Shown here: piece by piece, positions 53,982 to 64,000 of the stretch
Position numbering within the stretch: position 1 is the first letter of the stretch
Layout of the letters: every line of letters begins with the position of its first letter
Assembly: GCF_038502225.1 (NCBI RefSeq)
Contig: NW_027195400.1
Span: 124,001 to 188,000 of the forward strand
Direction of reading: 5' to 3'
Source: Cherax quadricarinatus
Lineage: Eukaryota > Arthropoda > Malacostraca > Decapoda > Parastacidae
DNA length: 64,000 nucleotides
Program-made: the position numbers and the translations under genes
Notes under the pieces: model-generated
What the model saw: only the letters and a program-made list of their open reading frames with translations
Database searches by the model: none
Told to the model about the DNA's origin: nothing

Positions 53982-56900
53982 TTATCTGTTACAAGCAAAT
54001 TTAGGAAATTTGCTTAGTATATCTGGTATCTTATTTTCATTAATAAGATATCTTGACATGTCACATAGGTTATTATACTGTCTGTCTCTGTATTCCTCAA
54101 TAAGTGGACAATTAAGCACATAGTGTTCAAGAGAGTGACCATATGCCTGATCACATAATTTACATTTAGTTTGATCATCATCTGTGTGTCTCCCAAACTG
54201 CCAGAAGTACTTGTAACCAAGCCTAAGCCTGGCCACTACAACATCAGTCAGTCTGTTCACATTGCAAGTTGCTCCATAAATATACTTATCTACGTTCATG
54301 TTATCATAGTGGGTTATAGATCTACTCAGGCTTCTAACTGCATTCCTATAACAATCATTTTCATTATTTACTTCTCTCCTAATATTATTCCTAATGCTAG
54401 ACACAGTTATACCAAAGTTATATTCTACATTCTCCTTCTCGATACTCTTCTTGGCTAACATATCAACTTTATCATGAAGGAGTAATCCAATGTGTGATGG
54501 GATCCATAGCAATTGTACATTAATTCCTTTGTCCCTAATTTTTGAGTATCTATACCTGGCTTCCCCAATGAGCATGTTGTTGGAGTCATTATATTAGCCA
54601 AGAGCCTTCAATGATGACATAGAATCAGTAATGATGATAGAGTCAAGCTCAGTGTCATAGGTTAGCTTTAGCGCCATTAGGATTGCAAACAATTCAGTTT
54701 GCAGTGTAGACGCCCAGTTGTTAATTCTTATGCCTAACTCAACAAATTTATTATCGTTCTTAACTAGGGAGGTGGCAACAAGAGCAGATGCAGCCCTGCC
54801 AGAAGACTCCTGTTTAGATCCATCAGTGTATATAACTTGTGATAACTTGTTACTACCAGCTAGGTGAGAAATTTCTTCTTGAGCAGTTGCTCTAACAAGA
54901 GATTTAAGGAAGGGATTACTAGCAATGAGCTTCTTGGGAGGGACTTGTAGGTATGTGATATTAAATGAACACATCTTCCATGGAGGGGTGAAATGCTCTT
55001 GTTGCCTACAGTGATACAGTTCATGCAGGTTATAAAACTTAATGCAATTGCACGTTGTCATAATCCATTTAGATCTGTGTGTTTTTACCTCTAGACACTT
55101 GGTAAGATTCACTGTGACAGTGTCTGGTTCGTTTCTCAACATTCTAATACCGAGTACAGTGTTAATTTCAACAATCCTATCACTGATACTAGAAATACCA
55201 AGCTCCTTCCTCATGTTAAGAACTTTTGTAGATCTGGGACAGCGAAGAATAATCCTGAGAGCTTCATTTTTCATTAACTCCAAGGGTCGGAGAGAACTTT
55301 CTCTAGCTAATATCAACATGGGAGCAGCATAATCAATTAAGGACCTAACATAGGCTATGTACATCATTCTCACGATTCTCACATTTGCACCATAGTTGGG
55401 ATTGTAGCCAGCAACAGCTTTGAGAGCATTTAGCCTAGCTTTACATTTCTTGTTTAGTTGTGGTATAGTGGATTTGTTAAAGGGTACATCTACACCAAGA
55501 TATCTGTAAGTTTTAACGTAGCTAATGATTTCACCCTGCAAATAGATGGGTGGGGGATGTCGTTTGCTTGTTAATATCTTAGTTTTAGAGGAAGATATTA
55601 TGAGGCCTAGTCGATTACAAATTGCTTGAACTTCATTAAGAATGGTATTCATCTTCTTATGCCCTGTTGTATGGATCATGATATCATCAGCATAGCTTAT
55701 AGCTATATGTTTAGGTGAGGCAGGTAGAGCATTTAGGAGAGCATTAATCAGAATATTAAATAGCATGGGACTAAGAACTCCTCCCTGCGGTGTACCTAAA
55801 GACATTTCTTTAGAATCACTTCTGAAGCCTTGGTAAAGGACAGAGGATACTCTATTTGACAGGTATCCTATTATCCAGCAGAGTAAGCTACCACCAATAT
55901 TCATTTTGGCTAGTTCATGTAGTATAACGGTTCTGTTCGCAATATCAAATGCAGATTTTAGATCAAGAAAAGTGGTAAAACTAGTAGAGGTGTGTGCAGT
56001 GAGAAAGGTGGAAATACAGTTCTCCACACTTTTACCTTTCATGAACCCATAGAGGTAGGGGGAAAGTTGATCTCTGATTCTGTAGTACAGTCTGTTAAGC
56101 ATCATTCTTTCAAAAGTTTTACAAAGACAACTAGTTAAGGAGATCGGCCTAAATGTATCAGGCTGTTGGGGCTTAGGGATAGGCACAATGAGACTATTGG
56201 TCCAGGAAGTAGGAAGAACGCCCTCAATGTAACTGAGATTATACAGTGCCAACAAAGGGTTATCAGGCACGTGCCTTAGAGTTCTGAGAATATCATAGGT
56301 TATACCATCCTCTCCAGGAGCAGTTGATCGACCTTTGGTTAATGCATTATCTAATTCATACTCGGTAAAGAGGCAATCACTCTCATCAATATTTTGGCTC
56401 ATAAAATTAATCAGTTTCAACATTTCTTCAGAAGTACTCTCTAATTTTTTTCTAATATGAGATGGAAGGCTTTCATGCCTGGATGTTTTGGACCAGTCAT
56501 TTATGAGGTCATTTGCTTTTTCAAGAGGAAAGGGATGAGCAACATTGCCAGTCTTTTTCCTGGTTATTTTATTTATACCTTTCCAAGCCAAACTCAAAGG
56601 GGTGGACCTATTTAATCCACTAACAAACTGTTCCCATTCCTGTTGCCTAAGTTCTTCCTTTCTATTCCTTGCATTTGTTAGTGCAGCTTGGAACGTTCTG
56701 AGCAGGTCTGGGGTTCTACATTCACGGTATGCTTTACCAATCCTCCTAGCTGCATGTGTTAGATTGTGCAGCTGTGGATCATTATAGTATTTACATTGGT
56801 TTTTATTGTTATTTATAGTGGAAGGTTTTTGTTTCCTATTCCTGCCCACTTGATCTGTGAGAACACTCTCAATAGTGGTAATTAAATCATCATTAAATTT

Positions 56901-57656
56901 TTGTGTGCCAATGGGCTCGTAATTCTTATACCATTGATCCAAGTGGTTAATAAAGTTGTCTCTGTGTTCTGGTTTGAGAATAAGTTTCCTCCTTCTGTAT
57001 TTAGCTCCTTGATTGCTGGAGATGTGATCAAGATTGACAGTTGTTAGTCTTGGGAAGTGATCAGATAGAAGATCATCAACTATGACAGAGTCATGCATCG
57101 TATATGATGTATTAAATCCAAGACACAGATCTAGTATGCCACCATATATGTGAGTAGGCTCAGTAGTGCCCACAATTCGAACATTATCATGCTCATTTAG
57201 CAATCTCACTAGTTTAGTTCCATTGGTGTTTGTTATAGACCCACTAATATTCTTATGTCTGGCATTAAAATCTCCAAGAATGATGGTAGGTTCACTATTG
57301 ATGCGATCTGGTAAAGCATCAGGTCGAAGCTGGTTCGCTGGGGCATAGAGATTAAAAATGTTTATGGAAAAATCGCATGCATATACTTTGACACCATGAT
57401 ACTGCATGTTAACTCGACTCTGCAAGGAAAGGAGTGAATGTGGCAAGCTCTTTCTGACATACATCACACAACAGTTGGTTGACCTTAGGTTATAAGCTGC
57501 ATATCCAGGCAAGTTTGGTGGAGGTGCTCCATCTTTCAATCTACATTCCTGCAAACAGATGACATCAATATTCTTGGTTGCACTAATATGATGAAAGTCA
57601 GGCAACCGCTTCTTGATGGAAGCAATGTTCCATGAAAAGATTTGTAATGTATCCAT
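53982..57656 (-). pseudogene. I-b ORF2, one nonsense change
   Basis: Same enzyme as 22627-26302, but without the frameshift there: the RT region reads YYRIRDQLSPYLYGFMKGKS across the site. Here the single defect is TCA to TAA at 54594-54596 within RNase H, just after SMSSLKALG, separating the last 197 codons (WIPSHIGLLLHDKVDML, CKLCDQAYGHSLEHYVLNC). All catalytic motifs of EN, RT (YADD) and the first RNase H acidic residues are present. Defects in the two I-b copies lie at different sites, so each arose after its own insertion or in separate lineages. Confidence 0.9.
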
Positions 57657-57701
57657 TGTAGTGAGTTATTACAATCTCTTGCTCATAAGATGGTAAAACT
57701 A

Positions 57702-58758
57702 TTATGCTTTTACTACAGTGTGCAGATACTTAAGAGCAAATAGCATAGTTTGTACGTCTTTATCTTCAGGACCTTTATTCTTAAGCATTTTTCGGCATTT
57801 TGGCAGCCAGTGATAAGGCAATTTTTGAAGGCAAGAGTTATGGGCTTCTTTCTCACAAATTGCTGGAAGCTGAACGGAGATTGCTGCACTTTTGACATCA
57901 TCAGCATGCTCAAGAGCATCATCCTGATTACATATATTTATTAAACTTGTCAGGATCTGTTCAAGATGCTCAATTTTTTTCTGGAAAGTTGTTATAATAT
58001 GAGGAAGGTCAGGCGAATCCAATGCCTCTCCGGAGGATGGCACTTCTGGGTTAGTGCTTTCTTTAACACCTATCACCTTAACAGGTACCATGGTTACATT
58101 AGTGTTCTCTGTTTCATCATTCATTGCAGGTAGGTCCTGTGCATCTGACTCATCTCCAATTTCCAGGGAGGTTACCTGTGTGGTGTCCGTCTGACTGTTG
58201 TAGTTGTGTGTATTGGGAGAAATGACAAACTCATCCCCATATTCAGGTGTAGCCATAGGTATCTGTAGTGGCAGACCAGTAGTTCCATATGTGCTAGCAG
58301 GGATGGCTAGCTCCTCCACAGCTGGTGTGTGTGATGGCATTCTGGTATCACCAGAATCCTTTGCAGTGAGGTGGGGTTCTTGCACACTTTGCAGAGGTTC
58401 AGTCTCAGATCTGGCTGTGGTAGACTGGACGGCCCCATCCTCAGTTACCATTAAAGGACTGTTATCAGGTTTACATCGAAGGTTGTTTGTGTTCTGACTG
58501 CAGTCCTTGTGGGAAACTGTAACCCCAACTTCTTTACAGTTAATACACTTAAATATTCGGCTGTCAGGGCCTACTGTGCATTCTCTAGTGGAATGTTTCC
58601 CAGCACACTTACCACACCAAGATTGTAGTATTCCACAGTCTACTGCAACATGGCCATAGTGCTGGCATTTGTAACACCTACGTTTAGGGGGTAGGTACAC
58701 TTCGATGTTTAGGAAACGTAAACCATGCACCCAGATATTCCGGGGGAGTGGCACAGGA
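57702..58758 (-). pseudogene. I-b ORF1, 5'-truncated
   Basis: About 350 codons from PLPRNIWVHGLRFLNIEVYL to the stop at 57702. It retains the zinc knuckles CYKCQHYGHVAVDC, CGKCAGKHSTREC and the third cluster, and the acidic C-terminal part. The N-terminal third is missing because of 5' truncation. The open ATG-like start at 58754 is incidental. Confidence 0.88.
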
Positions 58759-59590
58759 CCAGGTCTTTGACGTTGGTGTTTCGCTCTATTTTGTGGCCAG
58801 AATTTGTTTTGTACTCTGATGAAGATTTAATTTCCTCATGTTTACCATATCTGAGTAATTGAAATTTCTCATCGTTGAACTTCATATTGTTTTCTGCAGC
58901 CCACTGAAAGATTTGGTTGATGTCCGCCTGGAGCTTTGCAGTGTCTGCAATGGAAGACACTGTCATGCAGATTCGGGTGTCATCTGCAAAGGAAGACACG
59001 GTGCTGTGGCTGACATCCTTGTCTATGTCGGATATGAGGATGAGGAACAAGATGGGAGCGAGTACTGTGCCTTGTGGAACAGAGCTTTTCACTGTAGCTG
59101 CCTCGGACTTTACTCTGTTGACGACTACTCTGTGTTCTGTTAGTGAGGAAATTATAGATCCATCGACCGACTTTTCCTGTTATTCCTTTAGCACGCATTT
59201 TGTGCGCTATTACGCCATGGTCACACTTGTCGAAGGCTTTTGCAAAGTCTGTATATATTACATCTGCATTCTTTTTGTCTTCTAGTGCATTTAGGACCTT
59301 GTCGTAGTGATCCAATAGTTGAGACAGACAGGAGCGACCTGTTCTAAACCCATGTTGCCCTGGGTTGTGTAACTGATGGGTTTCTAGATGGGTGGTGATC
59401 TTGCTTCTTAGGACCCTTTCAAAGATTTTTATGATATGGGATGTTAGTGCTATTGGTCTGTAGTTCTTTGCTGTTGCTTTACTGCCCCCTTTGTGGAGTG
59501 GGGCTATGTCTGTTGTTTTTAGTAACTGTGGGACGACCCCCGTGTCCATGCTCCCTCTCCATAGGATGGAAAAGGCTCGTGATAGGGGCT
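58759..59590 (-). pseudogene. CR1-a ORF, middle piece
   Basis: RT core: PLSRAFSILWRGSMDTGVVP, YTDFAKAFDKCDHGV, SSVPQGTVLAPILF, SSFADDTRICM. A two-base loss near 59131 (ACTCTGTGTTC against ACTCTCTGTGTTC elsewhere) shifts the frame between TNRTQ and SVPQG. It ends at 59590, where the LINE at 59591-63350 starts. Confidence 0.85.
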
Positions 59591-59740
59591 GGGACCAAGA
59601 GAACATGTAGGCCAGGATGAATTACAGCAGTTGGATATGCTGAATGTTGAAGACAGAGTAAAACAACTGAAGCTAAATCATGTTTATAAAATTGCTCACG
59701 AACAGTGTCCAGAATATCTTGCTGTCAATTTTGTCAAGGT

Positions 59741-62700
59741 TGGGAACCCCCAGTACCAACAATACCACCAGTCCGATAACATTCTTCTTTGCAAATATAC
59801 AGGGTCTAAAGCCAGCAACAAACAACAAAATACTTTTCATCCGTGGACTGCTTGCAGAGGCAAAGGCAATGTTCGCGGCTTTCACTGAGACCCACATAAA
59901 GGATCACTTGGACAACGAAATATGGATCCCAGGTTACAACCTATACAGATGTGACAGAGTGAACAGGCAAAAGGGGGGGGTTGGCCTGTACATTGCAGAG
60001 TCACTTGTTTGCACAGAACTGCTAAATGCCTCAAATGATGTAGTGGAAGTTTTAGCAGTAAAGGTCGAGAACCAAAACCTAGTCATTGTGATAGTCTACA
60101 AGCCTCTGGATGCAACATCCCAGCAATTCCAGGAACAGCTGTTAAAAATTGACCACTGTCTGGAAAACCTTCCAGCTCCTGTACCCAACATCTTGCTCCT
60201 GGGGGATTTCAACTTAAGGCACCTAAAATGGAGGAATATAGCAAATAATATTGTTGCAGTAATAACACCAGGAGGCAGCTCTGATGAAAACTCACACTCA
60301 CGCGAGCTTTTAAATCTCTGCACAAAATTCAATTTAAACCAGCAAATAATAGAGCCTACTAGACTGGAGAATACACTAGACCCCATCTTCACTAACAATG
60401 ATGATCTGATAAGAAATATCACCATATCAAAAACAATATACTCAGATCACAACATAATTGAGGTTCAGTCATGTATGCGCGGAGCCCCAGACCGACATAA
60501 TGAGATTAGTCACGAGGGAGCATTCACCAAATTCAACTTCAATAACAAAAACATAAAGTGGGACCAAGTAAACCAAGTCCTAACCGATATAAGCTGGGAA
60601 GATATACTAAGCAACACAGACCCCAACTTATGCCTAGAACAGATTAACTCGGTGGCACTCCATGTATGCACAAGGCTTATTCCTCTAAGAAAAAGGAGGA
60701 GTAGATGTAAAACAGAAAGAGACAGGCGCTCCCTTTACAGGTGACGGAAAAGAATAACAGAGCGGCTAAAAGAGGTCAATATATCTGAAATGCGTAGGGA
60801 GACACTGGTCAGAGAAATAGCAAGCATCGAACTTAAGCTAAAAGAATCCTTTAGGAGTCAGGAATCGCGGGAAGAACTAAAAGCCATAAATGAAATCGAA
60901 AGAAACCCAAAGTATTTCTTCTCCTATGCCAAATCAAAATTGAGAACAACGTCCAGTATTGGGCCCCTACTTAAACAAGATGGGTCCTACACAGATGACA
61001 GCAAGGAAATGAGTGAGCTACTCAAGTCCCAATATGACTCAGTTTTTAGCAAGCCGCTAACCAGACTGAGAGTCGAAGATCAAAATGAATTTTTTATGAG
61101 AGAGCCACAAAATTTGATTAACACAAGCCTATCCGATGTTATCCTGACGCCAAATGACTTCGAACAGGCGATAAATGACATGCCCATGCACTCTGCCCCA
61201 GGGCCAGACTCATGGAACTCTGTGTTCATCAAGAACTGCAAGAAGCCCCTATCACGAGCCTTTTCCATCCTATGGAGAGGGAGCATGGACACGGGGGTCG
61301 TCCCACAGTTACTAAAAACAACAGACATAGCCCCACTCCACAAAGGGGGCAGTAAAGCAACAGCAAAGAACTACAGACCAATAGCACTAACATCCCATAT
61401 CATAAAAATCTTTGAAAGGGTCCTAAGAAGCAAGATCACCACACATCTAGAAACCCATCAGTTACACAACCCAGGGCAACATGGGTTTAGGACAGGTCGC
61501 TCCTGTCTGTCTCAACTATTGGACCACTACGACAAGGTCCTAAATGCACTAGAAGACAAAAAGAATGCAGATGTAATATATACAGACTTTGCAAAAGCCT
61601 TCGACAAGTGTGACCATGGCGTAATAGCGCACAAAATGTGTGCTAAAGGAATAACAGGAAAAGTCGGTCGATGGATCTATAATTTCCTCACTAACAGAAC
61701 ACAGAGAGTAGTCGTCAACAGAGTAAAGTCCGAGGCAGCTACGGTGAAAAGCTCTGTTCCACAAGGCACAGTACTCGCTCCCATCTTGTTCCTCATCCTT
61801 ATATCCGACATAGACAAGGATGTCAGCCACAGCACCGTGTCTTCCTTTGCAGATGACACCCGAATCTGCATGACAGTGTCTTCCATTGCAGACACTGCAA
61901 AGCTCCAGGCAGACATCAACCAAATCTTTCAGTGGGCTGCAGAAAACAATATGAAGTTCAACGATGAGAAATTTCAATTACTCAGATATGGTAAACATGA
62001 GGAAATTAAATCTTCATCAGAGTACAAAACAAATTCTGGCCACAAAATAGAGCGAAACACCAACGTCAAAGACCTGGGAGTGATCATGTCGGAGGATCTC
62101 ACCTTCAAGGACCATAACATTGTATCAATCGCATCTGCTAGAAAAATGACAGGATGGATAATGAGAACCTTCAAAACTAGGGAGGCCAAGCCCATGATGA
62201 CACTCTTCAGGTCACTTGTTCTATCTAGGCTGGAATATTGCTGCACTCTAACAGCACCTTTCAAGGCAGGTGAAATTGCCGACCTAGAAAATGTACAGAG
62301 AACTTTCACGGCGCGCATAACGGAGATAAAACACCTCAATTATTGGGAGCGCTTGAGGTTCCTAAACCTGTATTCCCTGGAACGCAGGAGGGAGAGATAC
62401 ATGATTATATACACCTGGAAAATCCTAGAGGGACTAGTACCGAACTTGCACACGAAAATCACTCACTACGAAAGCAAAAGACTTGGCAGACGATGCACCA
62501 TCCCCCCAATGAAAAGCAGGGGTGTCACTAGCACGTTAAGAGACCATACAATAAGTGTCAGGGGCCCGAGACTGTTCAACTGCCTCCCAGCACACATAAG
62601 GGGGATTACCAACAGACCCCTGGCAGTCTTCAAGCTGGCACTGGACAAGCACCTAAAGTCAGTTCCGGATCAGCCGGGCTGTGGCTCGTATGCTGGTTTG

Positions 62701-62814
62701 CGTGCAGCCAGCAGCAACAGCCTGGTTGATCAGGCTCTGATCCACCAGGAGGCCTGGTCTCAGACCGGGCCGCGGGGGCGTTGACCCCCGGAACTCTCTC
62801 CAGGTAAACTCCAG
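59741..62814 (+). mobile_element. CR1-a copy, nearly complete ORF
   Basis: Plus-strand CR1-a lying inside the third LINE. It starts near the beginning of the endonuclease and ends with ACTCCAGGTAA-type repeats. The junctions share only AGGT, so no useful target-site duplication is present. It is the best CR1-a reference here and was the last insertion in this nest. Confidence 0.88.
59750..62784 (+). pseudogene. CR1-a ORF: endonuclease and RT, single TGA
   Basis: Reads from FFFANIQGLKPATNNKILFI (endonuclease start) through TETHIKDHLDNEIWIPGYNL, LLGDFNLRHLKW, YSDHNIIEV, then the RT with YTDFAKAFDKCDHGV, SSVPQGTVLAPILF, SSFADDTRICM and the terminal RGPRLFNCLPAHIRG. There is one in-frame TGA at 60742-60744, where other copies have CGA: a C-to-T change at a CpG, as methylated-cytosine decay would give. 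Otherwise it is open for more than 1,000 codons. The first amino acids of the long open frame from 59680 belong to the host LINE read out of phase, not to CR1-a, so the true start is not preserved. Confidence 0.9.
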
Positions 62815-63319
62815 GTAATCATAATACTAGGGGGAGAGAGCACAACTTTGTAGTACCCACAGTCAGTGGCCAGGCTTCAAACACCTTTTATTGTACAGCA
62901 ATAAAGGAATGGAACAGACTACCCACAAATGTCAAGGCCAGTCATAGCTTGAACCAGTTCAAGAAGACTGCCAAAAAGTGTCTGATGAATGAAGCAACAG
63001 AAAGGGAGGGGAATGATTTTCTATTTTTTAGTTAAAATACGTGTAAATTTTACCTTATCCCTAGTAATGACCCTTGTATTGTAGATAGTCTTAATGACCC
63101 TCGGGTAGTAGATAGTCTTTTTAGTATGATAATAAGATGTTATCTTCATTATATAATAAGAAGAAAATATTATAACCTTAATATTATAATAATAAGGTAA
63201 AAGGACCCCAATGGAAATAAGTCACTCTGTCTGACTTTTTTGGGTTATCCTAGGTTCTCTACACATATGCTGCTATGTATGATAATTCTATGTAACTGTA
63301 TTGTGTATACCTGAATAAA

Positions 63320-63350
<31 letters not shown>

Positions 63351-64000
63351 GATGAACACAGAGTTCCATGAGTCTGGCCCTGGGGCAGAGTGCATGGGCA
63401 TGTCATTTATCGCCTGTTCGAAGTCATTTGGCGTAAGGATAACATCGGATAGGCTTGTGTTAACCAAATTTTGTGGCTCTCTCATAAAAAAATCATTTTG
63501 ATCTTCGACTCTCAGTCTGGTTAGCGGCTTGCTAAAAACTGAGTCATATTGGGACTTGAGTAGCTCACTCATTTCCTTGCTGTCATCTGTGTAGGACCCA
63601 TCTTGTTTAAGTAGGGGCCCAATACTGGACGTTGTTCTCGATTTTGATTTGGCATAGGAGAGGAAATACTTTGGGTTTCTTTCGATTTCATTTATGGCTT
63701 TTAGTTCTTCCCGCGATTCCTGACTCCTAAAGGATTCTTTTAGCTTAAGTTCGATGCTTGCTATTTCTCTGACCAGTGTCTCCCTACGCATTTCAGATAT
63801 ATTGACCTCTTTTAGCCGCTCTGTTATTCTTTTCCGTCGCCTGTAAAGGGAGCGCCTGTCTCTTTCTGTTTTACATCTACTCCTCCTTTTTCTTAGAGGA
63901 ATAAGCCTTGTGCATACATGGAGTGCCACCGAGTTAATCTGTTCTAGGCATAAGTTGGGGTCTGTGTTGCTTAGTATATCTTCCCAGCTTATATCGGTTA
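63351..64000 (-). pseudogene. CR1-a ORF, N-terminal piece, off window edge
   Basis: Continues the interrupted CR1-a: LCLEQINSVALHVCTRLIPL, a basic linker (RKRRSRCKTERDRRSLYRRR) and HSAPGPDSWNSVFIK just before the break at 63351. It is open to the window edge. It has CGA (Arg), not TGA, at the codon that is a stop in 59750-62784. Confidence 0.85.

Larger units (their letters stand above)
53821..58758 (-). mobile_element. I-b LINE copy, 5'-truncated in ORF1
   Basis: Flanked by CCAGGTCTTTGA at 53809-53820 and 58759-58770 (exact 12 bp). The 3' end matches the 22461 copy (GGCAAAATCTAAAA tail). The 5' end falls within ORF1 at PLPRNIWVHG, so about 185 codons of ORF1 and the whole leader are missing. 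Typical incomplete reverse transcription. Confidence 0.92.
59591..63350 (+). mobile_element. Third LINE type (3' end only), split by CR1-a
   Basis: Only the last part of this LINE is present, as 59591-59741 and 62815-63350. The first piece encodes LDMLNVEDRVKQLKLNHVYK, then IAHEQCPEYLAVNFVKV. The second continues NHNTRGREHNFVVPTVSGQA and IKEWNRLPTNVKASHSLNQF to a stop at 63033-63035. The 3' UTR contains GGACCCCAATGGAAATAAGT and ends in (CTTA)n at 63320-63350. The C-terminal pattern is CR1/L2-like, but the clade is not fixed. It inserted into CR1-a with loss of about 10-13 target bases. Confidence 0.8.
53067..64000 (-). mobile_element. CR1-a copy in three pieces, twice interrupted
   Basis: One minus-strand CR1-a element present as 53067-53820, 58759-59590 and 63351-64000 (running off the window). 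In order, the pieces match 3319-6006. Between pieces 1 and 2 lies an I-b LINE with a 12-bp duplication. Between pieces 2 and 3 lies another LINE, and about 10-13 bp of CR1-a (TCTTGCAGTT and nearby) is missing at that point, so the second insertion removed target bases. The 3' end again shows the 11-bp double repeat. Confidence 0.88.

Overview
This window reads as animal nuclear DNA packed with transposable elements, most likely from a decapod crustacean (crayfish, lobster or shrimp type). That assignment is an inference from the mix seen here: I-type, CR1-type and RTE-type LINEs, BEL/Pao, Tigger/pogo relics and tRNA-derived SINEs. Nothing looks bacterial. Apart from one short exon, every protein-coding stretch I recognise belongs to a mobile element. 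The exon (52613-52723, minus) closely resembles the C-terminal part of UTP11, a ribosome-biogenesis protein of the U3 snoRNP/SSU processome.

Layout. 1-1104: a very uniform 23-bp satellite. 1363-3098: decayed Tigger transposase and a Tigger-type TIR element. 3319-6006: a CR1-like LINE (family CR1-a, minus). 6225-8623: LINE debris, a 182-bp TIR element, a 37-bp minisatellite and a foldback element. 8908-20262: a near-intact I-like LINE (family I-a) with an internal 4.37-kb head-to-tail duplication. 22461-31434: an apparently full-length second I-like LINE (family I-b, minus) with a 22-bp target-site duplication and a 3.5-kb 5' leader. 32700-38413: a CR1-a fragment, then a second CR1 family (CR1-b) split by an I-a copy that itself holds a tRNA-SINE. 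39228-44885: RTE-type LINEs. 46025-51375: a young BEL/Pao LTR element with a decayed interior. 52613-52723: the UTP11-like exon. 53067-64000: a CR1-a copy split by an I-b copy and by another LINE, which in turn is split by a further CR1-a copy.

How the parts relate. Family I-a encodes ORF1 (CCHC nucleic-acid binding) and ORF2 (endonuclease, reverse transcriptase, RNase H). A short element of about 165 bp, scattered through the window, carries recognisable versions of both the 5' end and the 3' end of I-a. It ends in the same TAA repeats and makes 11-13 bp target-site duplications, so it looks like a non-autonomous partner moved by I-a proteins. The shared 3' end can fold into a hairpin whose inner stem differs in a compensatory way between LINE and short element. 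The tRNA-SINE likewise shares a 3' domain with the tail of the LINE at 62815-63350. These LINE/short-element pairs are the most interesting content.

Family names I-a, I-b, CR1-a and CR1-b are local labels used only here. No alignment or database search was run; similarities were read by eye.
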